64,000 nucleotides of DNA from Danio rerio (Eukaryota; Chordata; Actinopteri; Cypriniformes; Danionidae): contig NC_133197.1 in assembly GCF_049306965.1 (NCBI RefSeq), positions 8,444,501-8,508,500 on the forward strand. The letters are read 5' to 3'. A program made the translations under genes and the position numbers. This document shows positions 1 through 12,400 of the stretch, piece by piece (position 1 is the stretch's first letter; each line of letters opens with the position of its first letter). The notes under the pieces are model-generated. The model made no database searches, was not told the DNA's origin, and saw only the letters and a program-made list of their open reading frames with translations.

Positions 1-4
1 ATAA

Positions 5-172
5 GATGGCCTCTGTCGTAATGCTGTCATCCTATTGGCTCTTTCGGCTGTGCTGGGCGTTGCCGTGGTGGCTCTACTGGTTTATGAGTTCAAATCCAGA
101 TGTCTTCGAAAGGAGGAGAGTGTGCAGGAAGAAGCTAAACACACCTATACATCTCTAGATTTTACACAGTAA
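5..172 (+). CDS. Last exon of a plus-strand SLAM-like receptor (membrane helix and short tail), partial
   Basis: Open frame from the left edge to TAA at 170-172. It reads DGLCRN, then a hydrophobic helix (AVILLALSAVLGVAVVALLV), a basic stop-transfer stretch (KSRCLRKEE) and a tail ending TYTSLDFTQ. An AATAAA lies at 175-180. It aligns exon for exon with the terminal exon of gene E (43615-43799), so it is the 3' end of another copy of that receptor whose signal, V and C2 exons lie left of the window. The first base of the exon is not certain. The tail has one Tyr (HTYTSL), which lacks the -2 residue of a strict ITIM and the Thr at -2 of an ITSM. Identity rests on similarity to gene E. Confidence 0.75.
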   Translation, partial: DGLCRNAVILLALSAVLGVAVVALLVYEFKSRCLRKEESVQEEAKHTYTSLDFTQ

Positions 173-187
173 AAAATAAAGGATCAC

Positions 188-191
<4 letters not shown>

Positions 192-265
<74 letters not shown>
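192..265. repeat. (TA)n microsatellite
   Basis: Uninterrupted alternating TA tract directly after the 3' end of the receptor gene at the left edge. The following stretch 266-725 holds no exon or repeat that I recognise; its open frames are short and unlike any family. Confidence 0.95.
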
Positions 266-268
<3 letters not shown>

Positions 269-725
269 TGATAATTAGATATGGAGCTAACATTAATCAG
301 ATTCACTCTATTGAACTGCATCCATGTTAGCACATCACATTTGAAGTGGTAATTTCACAGTAGGAATACACACAGGTTTGAAGACTTATTCTCACCACCT
401 ACAGTGCAATTTGGTCAGGTACATACGTGCTAAAATATCAAGGTGAAAGTCATCATAGCTTGTGTAGAATACGCTTAGCTCCCAAACCAACTTAGAGAAT
501 AGATAAACGGCGATATTTCTTTTATCACCCGATAAGAGTCTCGCGTTAATGTAGCACGTTAATGCCGATAACGACCCACCACTATATATTGTAAACTGAG
601 CGTGTTTTGTGGATGACAAAAAAGAGCATTGAAGGCACACCAGATTGATTGTCTCGTTATTATGATTTTTTTCTCTACACCATCTCTTTGAAATTGACAT
701 TCTCACTTCGGCGCATAAACTTTTA

Positions 726-1277
726 AGGCTGATTAATACTTCTGCGTCAAACACACGCGTATGCTACGGCATTGACGCACAGCCCTACGCCATGGCCGTC
801 GGCGTCGCTGATGTGCACCACTCAAAAAATTTTACTACACGTCGCAATGACGCGTAGCGCAAGCTTTTTGATTGTTCGGCTTGGTAGTGCTCACGAGTCT
901 GGGCGGGACCGAGAGCCGCACGAATGATGCGAGCCCGATGGAGCAATTGTTTACAAGTGTGGAGTCCCATGAAGGAGCTCTGGATGGAAAGTTTTGTTCT
1001 GTGTTTACCTCATGGTTAAAGTTGTTGCACGTCCGCCTGTTCCTGCCTCAAAATGAACGAGTTGGAGCCACTTGTGCATCCAGGAAGTGTTCAGGAAAAG
1101 CAAAACAGCATTGAAAAATTATACACAGAGGAACATAAACACCTCACTGCCAACTAGCGTTTCGGAAGTGTAATGCGGACCAACAGAGACAGCGTGCAGA
1201 AGTATAAATGCACAGCTATGCGCGTTGCATGCGCCGTGGGTTACGCCGGTCACTTGACGCAGAAGTATAAACCAGGT
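726..1277. mobile_element. Non-autonomous PIF/Harbinger-like DNA element
   Basis: The two ends are inverted copies: AGGCTGATTAATACTTCTG at the left, and at the right the reverse complement ACCTGGTTTATACTTCTG, both followed by CGTCA. Direct TTA copies flank it (723-725 and 1278-1280). A 3-bp TWA target duplication is the PIF/Harbinger signature. A partial internal copy of the end (CAGAAGTATAAAT) lies near 1198-1210. No transposase is visible, so it is a deletion derivative. The family call rests on the target site and end structure only. Confidence 0.65.
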
Positions 1278-1349
1278 TTAGAAGTGATTAGATCATATGG
1301 GATGAGGCCTTCTGAATTTAATGCAGTGTATATCTTCTCACTTTTTCAT

Positions 1350-1656
1350 TGTAACGTCCTGTTTTTTTGTATATTTCAGTTCTTTGTTCATGGCATTTTC
1401 TGTTCAGCTTAGTGTATCCTTATCATATTAATCTTTGGGTTAATTGTCTCCACCCCCTTCTCAGCTTGTTTAGTTGTTTTCTTGTGTAGTTATACCCTGT
1501 TCTGTTAGCACTTCACTGTCATTAGTTTATGTCACTCCCATGATGTCTGCGTGGTTCACTTGTGTTTTGGTTTGGTTTTAGTTTGTTTAAATATTTGTTT
1601 GGCTGCATCTGGATCCTCACCTTTGTTCATTCCCTGCACTGTGCCAGACGTGACAG
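1350..1656 (+). repeat. 5' LTR of the fossil LTR element
   Basis: Direct-repeat partner of 3246-3540. Starts TGTAACG and ends GTGACAG. The start is less sure than the end, because homology to the other copy is only clear from about 1374. Confidence 0.6.
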
Positions 1657-2214
1657 AACTAATGACCAACCATGGATCCAGCAGCCAAAATCGGCCCAGT
1701 AAGCACTCTTTGTGTCATATTCCAACTGTAGAGAAATATGTGGTGGAATTTATTCAGCTTAGCCACCTCCTTCCCCAGAGTGAGACCACTGTTAAAAACT
1801 TGTTTTGGAGTGGTCTAGACCCGAACATTATGTTAAGCCTTCCCAAACTGGACACAAACTGGGCTCTGGAAAGAAAAAGAAGAGCAAAACCAAGCTTGAC
1901 TCACCTGTGAATCTGTTTGCAGCTCCTCGGACGGGCTCCATCAGTCTGGCAACGCCATCTCGTATTCCTGTTGGCATTTTGTGTGTTGCTTCTGATGTGT
2001 TTGTGGCTCACGAAATAGTCCGCCATTTGTTTCATGCCGCCTGAGTTTACCGATCAGCCACCGCTGCCTGAGTTCCCCGAATGGCGGGTGCCAGATTATC
2101 CTGAATCTGCCTAAAAACAGGCACCAGATCTTCCCAAATCTCTCAAATGGTGGCCGCCACATCTCTCCAAATTCCCTAAATGGTGGGCTCCAGGTCCTTC
2201 CGAGTCTCATGAAT

Positions 2215-2966
2215 GCCCTGAGCCACTACCCGAGTCCCACAAATGGCCAGAGCCACCACTTGAGTTCTACAAAAAGCCAGAGCCACCACCTGAGTTCCAC
2301 GAAAGGCCAGAGCCACCACTTGAGTCCCATGAAAGGCCAGAGCCACCACTTGAGTCCCATGAAAGGCCAGAGCCACCACTTGAGTTCTACAAAAAGCCAG
2401 AGCCACCACTTGAGTCCAACGAAAGGCAAGCCACCACTTGAGTACAACAAATAGGCCAAAGCCGCCACTTGAGTTCAACGAATGGCCAGAGCCACCATTT
2501 GAGTCCCACGAAAGGCCAGAGCCACCACTTGAGTTCCACGAAAGGCCAGAGCCACCACTTGAGTCCCATGAAAGGCCAGAGCCACCACTTGAGTTCTACA
2601 AAAAGCCAGAGCCACCACTTGAGTCCAACGAAAGGCAAGCAACCACTTGAGTACAACAAATAGGCCAAAGCCGCCACTTGAGTTCAACGAATGGCCAGAG
2701 CCACCATTTGAGTCCCACGAAAGGCCAGAGCCACCACTTGAGTTCTACAAAAAGCCAGAGCCACCACCCGAGTCCCACGAATGGCCAGAGCCACCACTTG
2801 AGTCCCACGAAAGGCCAGAGCCACCACTTGAGTACAACGAATGGCCAGAGTCACCACCTGAGTCCCATGAAAGGCCAGAGCCACCACTTGAGTTCTACAA
2901 AAAGCCAGAGCCACCACTTGAGCTTCACGAAAGGCCAGAGCCACCACGAGTCCCACACATGGCCAG
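2215..2966 (+). repeat. 30-bp coding minisatellite, about 25 units, with a 209-bp higher-order period
   Basis: Units of the type 'cagagccaccacttgagt' plus a variable dozen bases repeat about 25 times. Read in frame they give ten-residue repeats such as EPPLESHERP. A block of about seven units recurs with a period near 209 bp (compare 2382-2540 with 2591-2745), showing block-wise expansion. It lies inside the fossil LTR element, so it is not a host gene. It is not a CRISPR array: there are no unique spacers. Confidence 0.85.
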
Positions 2967-3245
2967 AGCCGCCACCTCAGTCATATGAATGGCCGCCAGA
3001 GCCATGTGACATTCCAGTGCCACTAGAGCCATGTGACTACCCAGTGCTGTCAGAGCCTCTCTGTCTCCTGAACCCAAGCCTTCTGACCCACTGGGGTTAT
3101 CTGAACTGCCAGTGTCTCCCGAAACCTAAGCTTTCTGAACCACTAGGGTTATCTGAACTGTACCTCCAGAACTTGAACCTCCTGACCCACTGGTGTTTTC
3201 TAAACTGCCAATACCTCCTGAATCTGAGACTCCTGACCCACTGGG

Positions 3246-3540
3246 GTTTCAGTTCTGTGTTCATGTCACTTCCTGATCACCTTAGTTTACCCTTATCCTG
3301 GTAATCTTTGAGTTAATTGTCTCCTTCTCTTTATTATCTTGTTTAGTTACTTGTTTCCTTGTGCGTTTATATCCTGTTCCTGTTAACATTCCATGGTCAT
3401 TGGTTTATGTCACTCCCATGATGTCTGCATGTTTCACTTGTTGTTTTGTTGTGGTTTGTTTTAGTTTGTTTAAATAAATATTTGTTTGGCTGCATCTGCA
3501 TCCTCACCTTTTATTCCCTGCACTACGCTGGACGTGACAG
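3246..3540 (+). repeat. 3' LTR of the fossil LTR element
   Basis: Direct-repeat partner of 1350-1656, ending in the same GACGTGACAG. It contains AATAAA in 'taaataaatattt' (about 3472), which fits an LTR polyadenylation signal. Confidence 0.6.
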
Positions 3541-3655
3541 TCATAATCAGACCAAAATAAAGTTTATTTATAAACTAATTTCAATAGGCTCACATACTTA
3601 TGATTGCTTGCGGCTGCTCCCCCCTCCACCCCTGCTCCTCCTCCTTTCCTAGATG

Positions 3656-3840
3656 GGTGGCATGGTGGCCCAGCGGTTAGCACTGTTGCCTTACAGCAAG
3701 AACGTCACTGATTCTAGTCCTTACCAAGCCAGCTGACGTTTCTGTGGGGAGTTTGCACGTTCTCCTCGTGCTCACATCGCTTTCCCATGGGTTTCTCCAA
3801 CCGTCCAAAAACATGCAAGTTAAGTTAATTGACTAATCCA
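3656..3840 (+). mobile_element. DANA/mermaid tRNA-derived SINE, 5' part
   Basis: Contains the diagnostic block 'ggtggcccagcggttagcac', a degraded B-box region and 'gagtttgcacgttctcc', as in the tRNA-derived zebrafish DANA SINE. The 3' half is missing after about 3840. Heavily diverged, so old. Confidence 0.75.
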
Positions 3841-4625
3841 AATCGGCACCATAGACATGCTCCTAGTAAGTAGTTCTCTCTTAAGAGTAATCACTGCTTC
3901 ATCTGAGCAATCTGTTCATTAGCCACTACAGCAGGAGAGTTCTCAAGATCTACCTAAGCTCAAACTCCCCTCTCGCCTGGCAAATGGCAGGGAGCCCCAG
4001 GCTCAAAATCTTATGAGCTCAGGGCTCTCTCCCGGGACATCATGCCAAACAAGCTTTATAATCAATCATCAGCTAAGTGTGAACTCTTGAAATAGGTATT
4101 TGTGACAACAATGACCTGAGGTTACTTACATAATTTCAGCACAGCGCCACCTAGAGTTCAGGAGAACATGAGGCAGAATCTCAAAGCTTCCTCACTGCCT
4201 ATTAAGATAATATTATCATATTAATCGAAACTTGGGAGTTTATGACACAATTTTGTTTTCATAAACCTGCAAGTCTGGCAATTTAAAAAAGCTAGTTGCT
4301 TAATATTAATACAGTCTCAAAATACTTAAACCCCAGTTGAGGTTTGCAGGACTTGTTTTATACTTTCAGCCGAATTATACAGATGTGTCATTGCATGTTG
4401 TTAACATATTTGTTTAAAGTTGTCTTCTCCTTTGTATGCTTTCTAGATGTCTAATTTATATTTTAAATATGTTTGATGACTTTTAAATGTCTGTTTTTAA
4501 AAAGTTGTTAAATGTATTTTTTTAAAAATCTCATACAAGCCTATTAATAATTCATGGTCTTAACAATCACATTAGGAGTACATGCAACTTATTAAATGTT
4601 TATAGAATACTATTACTAATAATTC
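3841..4625. other. Intergenic stretch, no gene seen
   Basis: AT-rich DNA between two SINE fragments. From about 4140 on it aligns loosely with 45110-45560 downstream of gene E (shared 'gagtttatgaca', 'cagtctcaaaat', 'cttgaaccccag'), so it belongs to the duplicated tail-to-tail spacer. The GC-richer block 3850-4080 may be another repeat, but I do not recognise it. Confidence 0.5.
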
Positions 4626-4722
4626 TCCCAGTACTGGGTTGCAGCCGGAAGGGCATCCGCTGTGTAAAACATATGCTGGATAGGTTGGCATTCTGCTGTG
4701 GCGACTAAATCGAAGAAAAAAT
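4626..4722 (+). mobile_element. DANA SINE, 3' fragment
   Basis: Contains 'agggcatccgctgtgtaaaa', 'catatgctggata' and 'tgtggcgac', the 3' half of the DANA SINE. It is absent from the paralogous spacer near 46040, so it was inserted or kept only in this copy. Confidence 0.75.
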
Positions 4723-5029
4723 TTATATTACTAATAATTATAGTACATCTCTCTCAATTGCTGGGAAAGTGATATCCAAGATATCTTTTATGCATTTGCA
4801 TAAGCATTCAATTGTTATTTGTTACATTATTAAAAAAAAAAAAAAAACTTGTATTTTAATTCTTGTGCCTCCTTTATGTTGGGGTAAAAATATTACATTT
4901 GCAAACACAATAATTCAGCTCAATGTTTATTTTACATCTTTAGTCAGTTAGACTTGCAATTGTAAGTCAAACTCAGCATATAACAGTTTTGCAAGTTTTC
5001 ATGACTTAATTGGAAATAAAGATGCCCAA

Positions 5030-5051
5030 TTATATATATATATATATATAT
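5030..5051. repeat. Short (TA)n tract
   Basis: Eleven TA units just beyond the predicted polyadenylation signals of minus-strand gene A. Confidence 0.85.
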
Positions 5052-5067
5052 TTAAAAAGAAAACAAC

Positions 5068-5089
5068 TTTATTATTGTCACACTTTATT
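5068..5089 (-). terminator. Polyadenylation signals of minus-strand gene A
   Basis: Two TTTATT (AATAAA on the minus strand) at 5068-5073 and 5084-5089. The paralogous gene B has the same pair at 46355-46360 and 46395-46400. They lie about 1.2 kb beyond the stop codon at 6268-6270, giving a long 3' untranslated region. Confidence 0.55.
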
Positions 5090-5974
5090 TACATGCTGAA
5101 AATAAAATTTAATGACAGTATTTGGTCTTTAAAAACAAAGTAAAATAAACCATTAGATGGAAGGAAACCTGTTTAAAGCTGTCATTTCTCAATAGATGTG
5201 GGTGTGTTTGTTAAAACAGCATTCTGGGAAGCTGCTGACCGCTAGATCATAACAGCATTAAGGGTAAAATTAGTCAAAAGAAGAACTGAGCACAGTTACA
5301 AAATTAAATGCGTGATCACAAGTCAAACTATGTTCAAGCTAAACGTCCTCTGATCTGCATGTTGCAAAACTATATTTCATGCACATTTCTATTAAATCAC
5401 ACTTCACATTATAGCAAACCTATTTAATGATCATTCTAAGCAGTAATTAAAGGGACAGTTCATTTGCATCATCATTTCCTCTCCCTTCACTTGTCACAAA
5501 CCAGCTTCTTCTCTTCTGTTGAACACAAAAGACATTTTAAAGAAATAATGGATATCTGTAACCACTGACTTCCATAACATCAGCTTTTCCTATAATAGAA
5601 GTAAATGTTTACAGCTTTCTAACATTTTCCATGCACAAAAATCAATCAATAACGGTTTGCAATGACTTGAGGAGGAGTAAATAGTGAGTAAATGTTAATT
5701 TTTGGGTGATCGGTCTGATCAATAGACATCAATGTAATGTAGCAACACATATCAAACATTGAGGTCACAGACAAAGTTGATTACAACCCATAAAAGAACA
5801 GACCTCTGTGGCCCTCTGCTGGATAAACAGTCAAAACACTTTGTTTCTTAAACTGACAAACTTGTCCATATCTGCATAGTCAAAAGACTGAAGACAGCTG
5901 TAAGACATATCACATATGTACTCATCCTATTTACTAATGGTTGTGATTCATTAACATGCACAGGTTTAACTACA

Positions 5975-6215
5975 CAGTAAAAATGCTTTTCTAACTTAGA
6001 TTTTAGCCTTGCTTCTAGTCCAAATATCTAAAAATTCTTAAATCACGAAACATATTTTAGACACGTTAACACATGTCTTGTTTTAGGAGAAAAAAACTCA
6101 CTTAATTTTGACATTATTTCTTAAAACAAGACTAGAAAGTCAAGTCTAGAAAATGCTTCTTGATTTAAGATTTTTAGGATATTTGCACTAGAAACAAAGC
6201 ATTTTTTCAGTGTTT
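5975..6215. mobile_element. Short inverted-end DNA element in the 3' UTR of gene A
   Basis: Starts CACAGTAAAAATGCTTTTCT and ends with the inverted 'agcattttttcagtg'. The body has the familiar 'tctagtccaaatatcta' and 'ttaaaacaagactagaaag'. A paralogous copy lies at about 47593-47940 in the 3' UTR of gene B, so it predates the duplication. Superfamily not assigned. Confidence 0.5.
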
Positions 6216-6267
6216 CATATCTAAAGCTTTCAAAACGTCTACAGGTTTTCAGGAAGGTCTGTTTAAC

Positions 6268-6341
6268 TCACAGATTACTCTGGATTTCTCCATGTGGCAT
6301 CTGTACATTTACTGATTGATTCAGTGTGTTTCTGGAGTCAT
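6268..6341 (-). CDS. Gene A terminal cytoplasmic tail exon
   Basis: The minus strand reads 'cttccag' then (x)DSRNTLNQSVNVQMPHG and, after five more residues, TGA at 6270-6268. The paralogous exon in gene B (48079-48012) reads DTRNTLNESVNIQMPQSRNPE, also open. Joined to the 42-nt exon at 15145-15104 the split codon becomes TAT, which makes a Tyr in the tail (QMYDSRN). Joined to V6 it would be Asp. Confidence 0.7.
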
Positions 6342-9300
6342 CTGGAAGAAAAAAACGGACAAAAAGAGAGCAGATCTTCATCTATTCTGTAGTTATACAT
6401 ATTCAATATCACTTCTAACATCTGATAGAGCCAATTAAAATAACCAGTTTTCCAAATTATTCAACCTTGTCACATTTGTGGGGAACACTTTAGTTTGAGT
6501 CATAATTCATGTTATTAACTACTGGCTTATTATCTGCCTATTATTAAGATATTAACTGTTCAGTAGTCATATTATGATCTTATTATGCATCCCTAGTCTT
6601 AACCAAAATCTTTTACCTTACATTTAGTCATTTAGCAGACACTTTTATCCAAAGCGACTTACAAATGAGGACCTTACTATTAATAAACAGCTAATTAGTT
6701 GTTTATTAAAATAGTAGTGTTAGTTAATGATTTGTTAGCATGTGAATTGTGATCTAAATTAAAGTGTTACCCATTTGTGTTTTGTTTTTACTGGAGTCAA
6801 TTTTGTACTTTTATTCAAGTGTTTGATTATTATATTTCATCCACCACTGCTAATATATGACAGCAGACCCCAAAACCTCTTAAGTTGACAATTCATAAAT
6901 GATATTTTTTTAGTTACACTTCATAACTACACATTATGTATCATTTATTAAGCATTAGCAATAAGTTCATTCATTATTTGTTAAGCATTAACTACATTAG
7001 TGGATGTTAGTAAACAGTTTTTAAAATAAAGCTAAACATGCTGTATTGTTGACCTATATGCACATGTATAATTTAAAACTTTGTTAATGATTCCTTTTTC
7101 ATTGCTAAATTGCTTGTTTAACTCAACTTGATCCAGTTTTGTCACCTTATTTAAAGTGAGGACTATTTATATGCTTATATCTATTTATGCTTTGTAAATC
7201 CATTATAAATGACAATTAGAGGCTCAGTATCAAATGAACAATAAATCTTTGCCATCTTATCTAAAAAAAATAAAATTACAGTAAGGTTTAAACATTGCTG
7301 AATAACAGGAATGTCAACATACAATATTAAATCGGATAAAATGACAACAATATAATACTTTAACACAGGGGCGGACTGGGACAAAAATTCATCCCTGGCA
7401 CTGTAGCCACACCAGCCCACATTACCACACCGACACAGCCCCACCCACAAACACGTACATTCACTATTTAGTGTATAGATGGTGTAATAATATGATATTC
7501 GTTTCCAGATTTTGATTATGTCCGGGTAACCTCGGATTGGGTCGGCCCATCTTGAAACCAGGCGGCAGTTGCCAATTGGGCCACATGCTTAACATTTATT
7601 ATTATTATTATTATCATCATCATAATATCACATCTAGGAAGAGATAAAAGCTGTCTGCACTTAAAAACAATACAAAAAAAAAAAAAAAAACTGACCGGCC
7701 CACATTTAAAAATTGGTCCAGCCCCTGCTTTAACAATATATTTTGATATTTGAGTGTTATTTATCGATGATTAAACTCTACAGTGATTATATTTTAGATA
7801 AGATTGCAAAGATTTATTCTTCATATGATATGATTTATTTAAAGTCATTTGTTTATTTTTTCCTGTTTAAAATATTCTGAGCCTTTACTTGTCATTTATA
7901 AGGGATTTACAAAGCATAAATAGTCCTCAGAGTGACACGGTGGCCCAGTGGTTAGCACTGTCGCCTCACAGCAAGAAGGTCGCTGTTTCAAGTCCCGGCC
8001 GCGCCAGTTGACATTTCCGAGTGAAGTTTGCATGTTCTCCCCATGTTGGTGTAGCACAGATTGTCATTTCAAGGCTTTAGTTAAGGAAATGTGTTAGAAA
8101 AATAAGATTTTAGCACTTAAAAAACTAATAATGAATTGGGTGTCATTTAGAAGTTAATTAGAGTTAAGTTACCCACCAGAAACGCTAACATTGACATCCA
8201 ATTGAATGTGTTTCTTGTGTTTATTCCAGAAGTTCAGCTGATAAACTCCAGAGTCGCTGCTTCTGGTGTTTTTCACAGTCAGAGATGCGCTTTGATGATG
8301 CAGCTCCAACCTGTCTCTGAAACTCCAATTACTCTTGTAGAAAGTCTTACTGACGTCTCCGTTCATTCCAGATGCGAGCATCACACCTTCAAATGTCCAG
8401 TGCAGCTTCTCATCTTGCTCTACATTAAAATTAGTGATCAAAATTAGGCTTTCTCCTGCCATCACTGACACAGTGTTTGGAACAGAGTGACCTGGAGATC
8501 AAACAGAGAAAGTTACTCAGACTGAGATAAAAGTAAAGTTATACTATCTGTTTGCATAGGACTGTGTGTCCTTCAGTATTTCTCTTTTCCAGTATTTTCA
8601 AAAACATAAAGTATAAACTATAAATGCACTTAAGTCACACTTTATTTTGATGGTCTGTTTGTTAAATTAGGTTACACAGCATATACATGCCAACTAATTC
8701 AAATAAGATTATAAGTAGACTTTTATGTTTGGGTTAGGGTTGAGGTTAGGTTTAGGCTTAGTGTAAGTTAACATGTACCTACTTGCAAAGTTTCTTATAG
8801 TCAGTTAAATGTATGTTGAAGGAGCAGTATCAACTGACATTAAGCAGACGGTCTACTAATACTCAAGTGGACCATCAAAATAAAGTGTTACATGCACTCA
8901 GCTTATCATTTAGTATCATATAAAGTGTCTTCATAATATGTATTCTTATTGTAAATGTCAAGGCTGATGGTTTGTTCTGTCCAGTGATTCACCATTAGGT
9001 GCTATCTGAGGAAACCCTCATGATTCAAGCAGATTTTAGGATGCACATCACCCCTAGTGGGGAATCATTAATTTTTCAAAATGTTATAACATAATGAAGC
9101 CCCGTTTACTGAAATTATGTAACCTTGCCAATATGATATGCACTCAGAACAAAAGATTTGTAAATGTGGTTAAGCTTCATGAAGCGCTGCTTAGGAAGCA
9201 GCCATCACTATTTAGTAATATAAAATAACAAGACAGGCAGCTTAGTGTAGAGGACTAGCTGTTGCCTCACAGAAAAAAAAAAAGATCACTAGTTTTTGAA

Positions 9301-9392
9301 TGGGGTTTGGATATTCCAGTTGGGTGCTCCAATCTCCCCCACAGTCCTCCTAATACATTTAGTATAGGTGAATTGGAGAAACTAAACTGCCC

Positions 9393-9440
<48 letters not shown>

Positions 9441-12400
9441 AGAGAGTGAATGGGTGTTTATCAGCACTGAAGCTGCTGTACTCTCAGTGATGGGTTTGCA
9501 GCTGGACGGCATTTGCCACATAAAACATATGCCAGAGTAATAGGGGGTTCATTCCACTGTTGTGACCCCTAATAAATCTGTGACTAAGCCGAAGGAAAGT
9601 GACTGAGTGAAGTAACGAGACTAAAAGCTAATTTCTTTACACATAATTAGACCTGGGGCGAAGCAGTGGCGCAGTAGGTAGTGCTGTCGCCTCACAGCAA
9701 GAAGGTCGCTGGTTCGAGCCACAGCTCAGTTGGCATTTCTACCTGGAGTTTGCATGCTAAATTGTCCGTAGTGTATGAATGTGTGTGTGGATGTTTCCCA
9801 GAGATGAGTTGTGGCTGGAAGGGCATCCGCTGCGTAAAAAAATTGCTGGTTAAGTTGGTGGTTTATTCCGCTGTGTTAATAAAGGGACTAAGCCGACAAG
9901 AAAATGAATGAATGAATGACTAATTAGACCTATAGATTAATTACCAATCAGCTGTTGGCTCCTACAAAACATTCTTGTTTTTCAGGTTGTAAAACTAATA
10001 CAGATGTCCATATTGTATTATGATAGTAAAGTCTATAAAACTGGAAGACTCACCACACACAAAGACTCTGAATGAGCTGTAGATGGGCTTTTTGCTGCTG
10101 ATGATGTGTAGTTTATAAGCTCCAGAGTGTTCTTCGCTCGTGATGTCTCTGATGGTCAGAGATCCAGTCCTCTTGTCCAGCAGCAGTTTGTTTCTGAATC
10201 TCTCGTCGGCTTCAGTAAATGTGCTCTCTGATGTTTCTACATTCATTTGAGCTATGAGGTTGTTTTCGTCTCCAAACATCCACAGGATCAGATCATCTCT
10301 TTGTAATTCAGCATGAACATTCAGAGTGACGTTGTTTCCCTTCTTTCCTAATATCATACTCGCTTAGAAACAAAACAAAGGGTTGAAATTAGATCAAGTC
10401 ACAATGTGAAACTAAATATTGACTGTAAAAGACTGGAGGGCATACTACTGAACCACTGAACCATGACAGACTTTGGTTAAAGCATTTATGAATAAGCAAA
10501 ATTACATTTTAGATCATTTACAATGTGCTCAGTCTGCTGATTTGTCCATTATCGTGGTCCCATCATGCCATTTATCTCATAACATGATTTGTTAAAACAA
10601 AATCACATACATATTTGATGCTTATACTGAGCACACGCATGCTTTTATCATAGTTAATGCACATTGTTTCTTATTGGTAAAATTATTTCTATTAAATTGT
10701 CCACATAAATTTATGCACAGACATTTTTCAGAGACATCATCTCTGGATGTAGTTTGAGCTAAATAACAGACTCACCTCTGACAATAACAAAGAACTGTCT
10801 TTCCAATGGCTCTTTGCTGCTGTTTATCTTTAGTGTATAACATCCAGCATGTTCGGGTCTGGTGTTCTTGATGGTCAGAGATCCAGTCTTGTCATCCACC
10901 ATCAGTTTGCCTCTGAATCTCCCATCAGCTGTATAAGATTTAAGAATCTCCACGCTCCCTTCCTTGATTTCAGCTATAAGAGAGTTTTCTTCGTATAGCC
11001 ACTGTATCTCATCTGTTTTAGCAATTTCACCATTAACCTTTAGCGTGACAGCATCTCCCTCTGTCACTGACACTTTGTTGACTGTCAGAAAAAAGAAATG
11101 AAATCCTCAATCACTTTACAAGAGGAACAAAACTAATCCAAGTAGATAATGTGATGAAGCCTATTATAAAACAGTCAGAATTACCAACCAACTCTGGTTA
11201 AAAGCTAAATAATTTAATCTGTGAAATCATAATACATTTTGTAAGCTTTCTCAATGAAACAAAGCTAGAAGTGAACATTTAGGCTGCATCAAAACAGACA
11301 CACACATTACTTTTCATTATTAAAACAAATCCCACAACATATTGAGTACACAAATAGTAATTGCGTGATAATAATACATGTCATTGATTTCAAAGCATCA
11401 ACATCACAGAAATACTCACAGTTTACCAGCACTTTGAAAGTCTTGCTTGAGGTTATCTTGCCGCTGTTGCTGATCTGTAGTTTGTACAGTCCTGTGTGAT
11501 AGTTTTTGAAGTTTGTGATGGTCAGAGATCCAGTCTTCTTGTCGAGGTTCAGACTTTTAAATATCTCATCAGGAAAAATGACTGTATCTGTTGTATTTTC
11601 CAATTGAGCTATGAGACGGTCTTCATCTCCAAACATCCACTGGATCAGATCCTCATTCTGTATTTCAGTGTCAGGGTTTAAAGTGAAAGAATTACCCTCT
11701 GACACTGACATCACATCCTCTTCATTTTACAGAAGCACAAAGAAACAGAGAAATACAAAATAAAGTTCATTCAGATGCTCTTTATCAGGACTGAACAAAA
11801 ACAAGAGTTGATTCAATCAGTTTTGTGATAGTTAAAAAATATCAAATTAATTCTTACAGGTCAGTGACACTAAAATAAGATGCATCATGCTATATTTTTT
11901 CCACAAGATTTGTTGAGCTGATCTAACAATTATTACAAACATTAGTAATATTACTAACAGTAAACAGTTCCTCATATAATGGCAAGTTCATTTGTATTCA
12001 ATTACAGGAATGTGTAGAATAAGCTTATTTAATTAACTGATGAAATCAAACTATTTAAATGAATCAATTATTATTTGGTCACTGAAGGTTAAAGATCTGT
12101 ATGTTTTAACTGTTTAGCCTGTGAACTGAGCTGGCAAGCACAGTATCTTTGTGTTTCAAGGCATGTGATTAGCTGTTTGCTCCTTATGTTCTGTCTTCAT
12201 GTGCCCAGACTCATGATCTCAGGATCAAAGTCTGAGTTAACAAAATAAGTTTATAATCAGGGTCATGGAAAAAATAAAGCCTGATTGCACTGGCAAATTA
12301 GTCAACTCAAAAGTAATCCTAAAATCCTGAGTTTGTTTAGCCATCATCATGGAACAAGCACATGCTCTTCACTTCAACACTGACTTTTATTTAAAGACTT

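Larger units (their letters stand above)
1350..3540 (+). mobile_element. Fossil LTR retrotransposon, probably Ty3/gypsy-type, with internal minisatellite
   Basis: Two direct repeats of roughly 300 bp (about 1350-1656 and 3246-3540) bracket a 1.6-kb interior. Both share the block around 'gttaattgtctcc', the block 'gtcactcccatgatgtctgc', the block 'ttgtttggctgcatct' and the end 'acgtgacag'. Just inside the left repeat is a start-like ATGGATCCAGCAG and a stretch resembling a fish gypsy gag (around residues VEFIQLSHLLPQSETTVKNL). Most of the rest of the interior is a 30-bp tandem repeat. A TCAT is present on both flanks. No protease, reverse transcriptase or integrase is visible. The repeats differ at many positions, so it is old and broken, and too short to be autonomous. 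Confidence 0.6.

Noticed and set aside
392-970. Minus-strand open frames of 120 and 61 codons
   Set aside because: No splice sites, no family motif; the second lies in a Harbinger-like element.
2215-2966. Regular direct repeats that resemble a CRISPR array or a repeat-protein gene
   Set aside because: Units are contiguous 30-mers without unique spacers, and they sit between LTR-like repeats, so this is a minisatellite inside a fossil element.
7181-7450. 89-codon minus-strand frame
   Set aside because: It crosses the boundary of a hAT miniature element with an exact 8-bp duplication, so it is accidental.
9681-9911. 76-codon plus-strand frame and a tRNA-like B box
   Set aside because: Both belong to a DANA SINE with an 11-bp target duplication; there is no tRNA gene.
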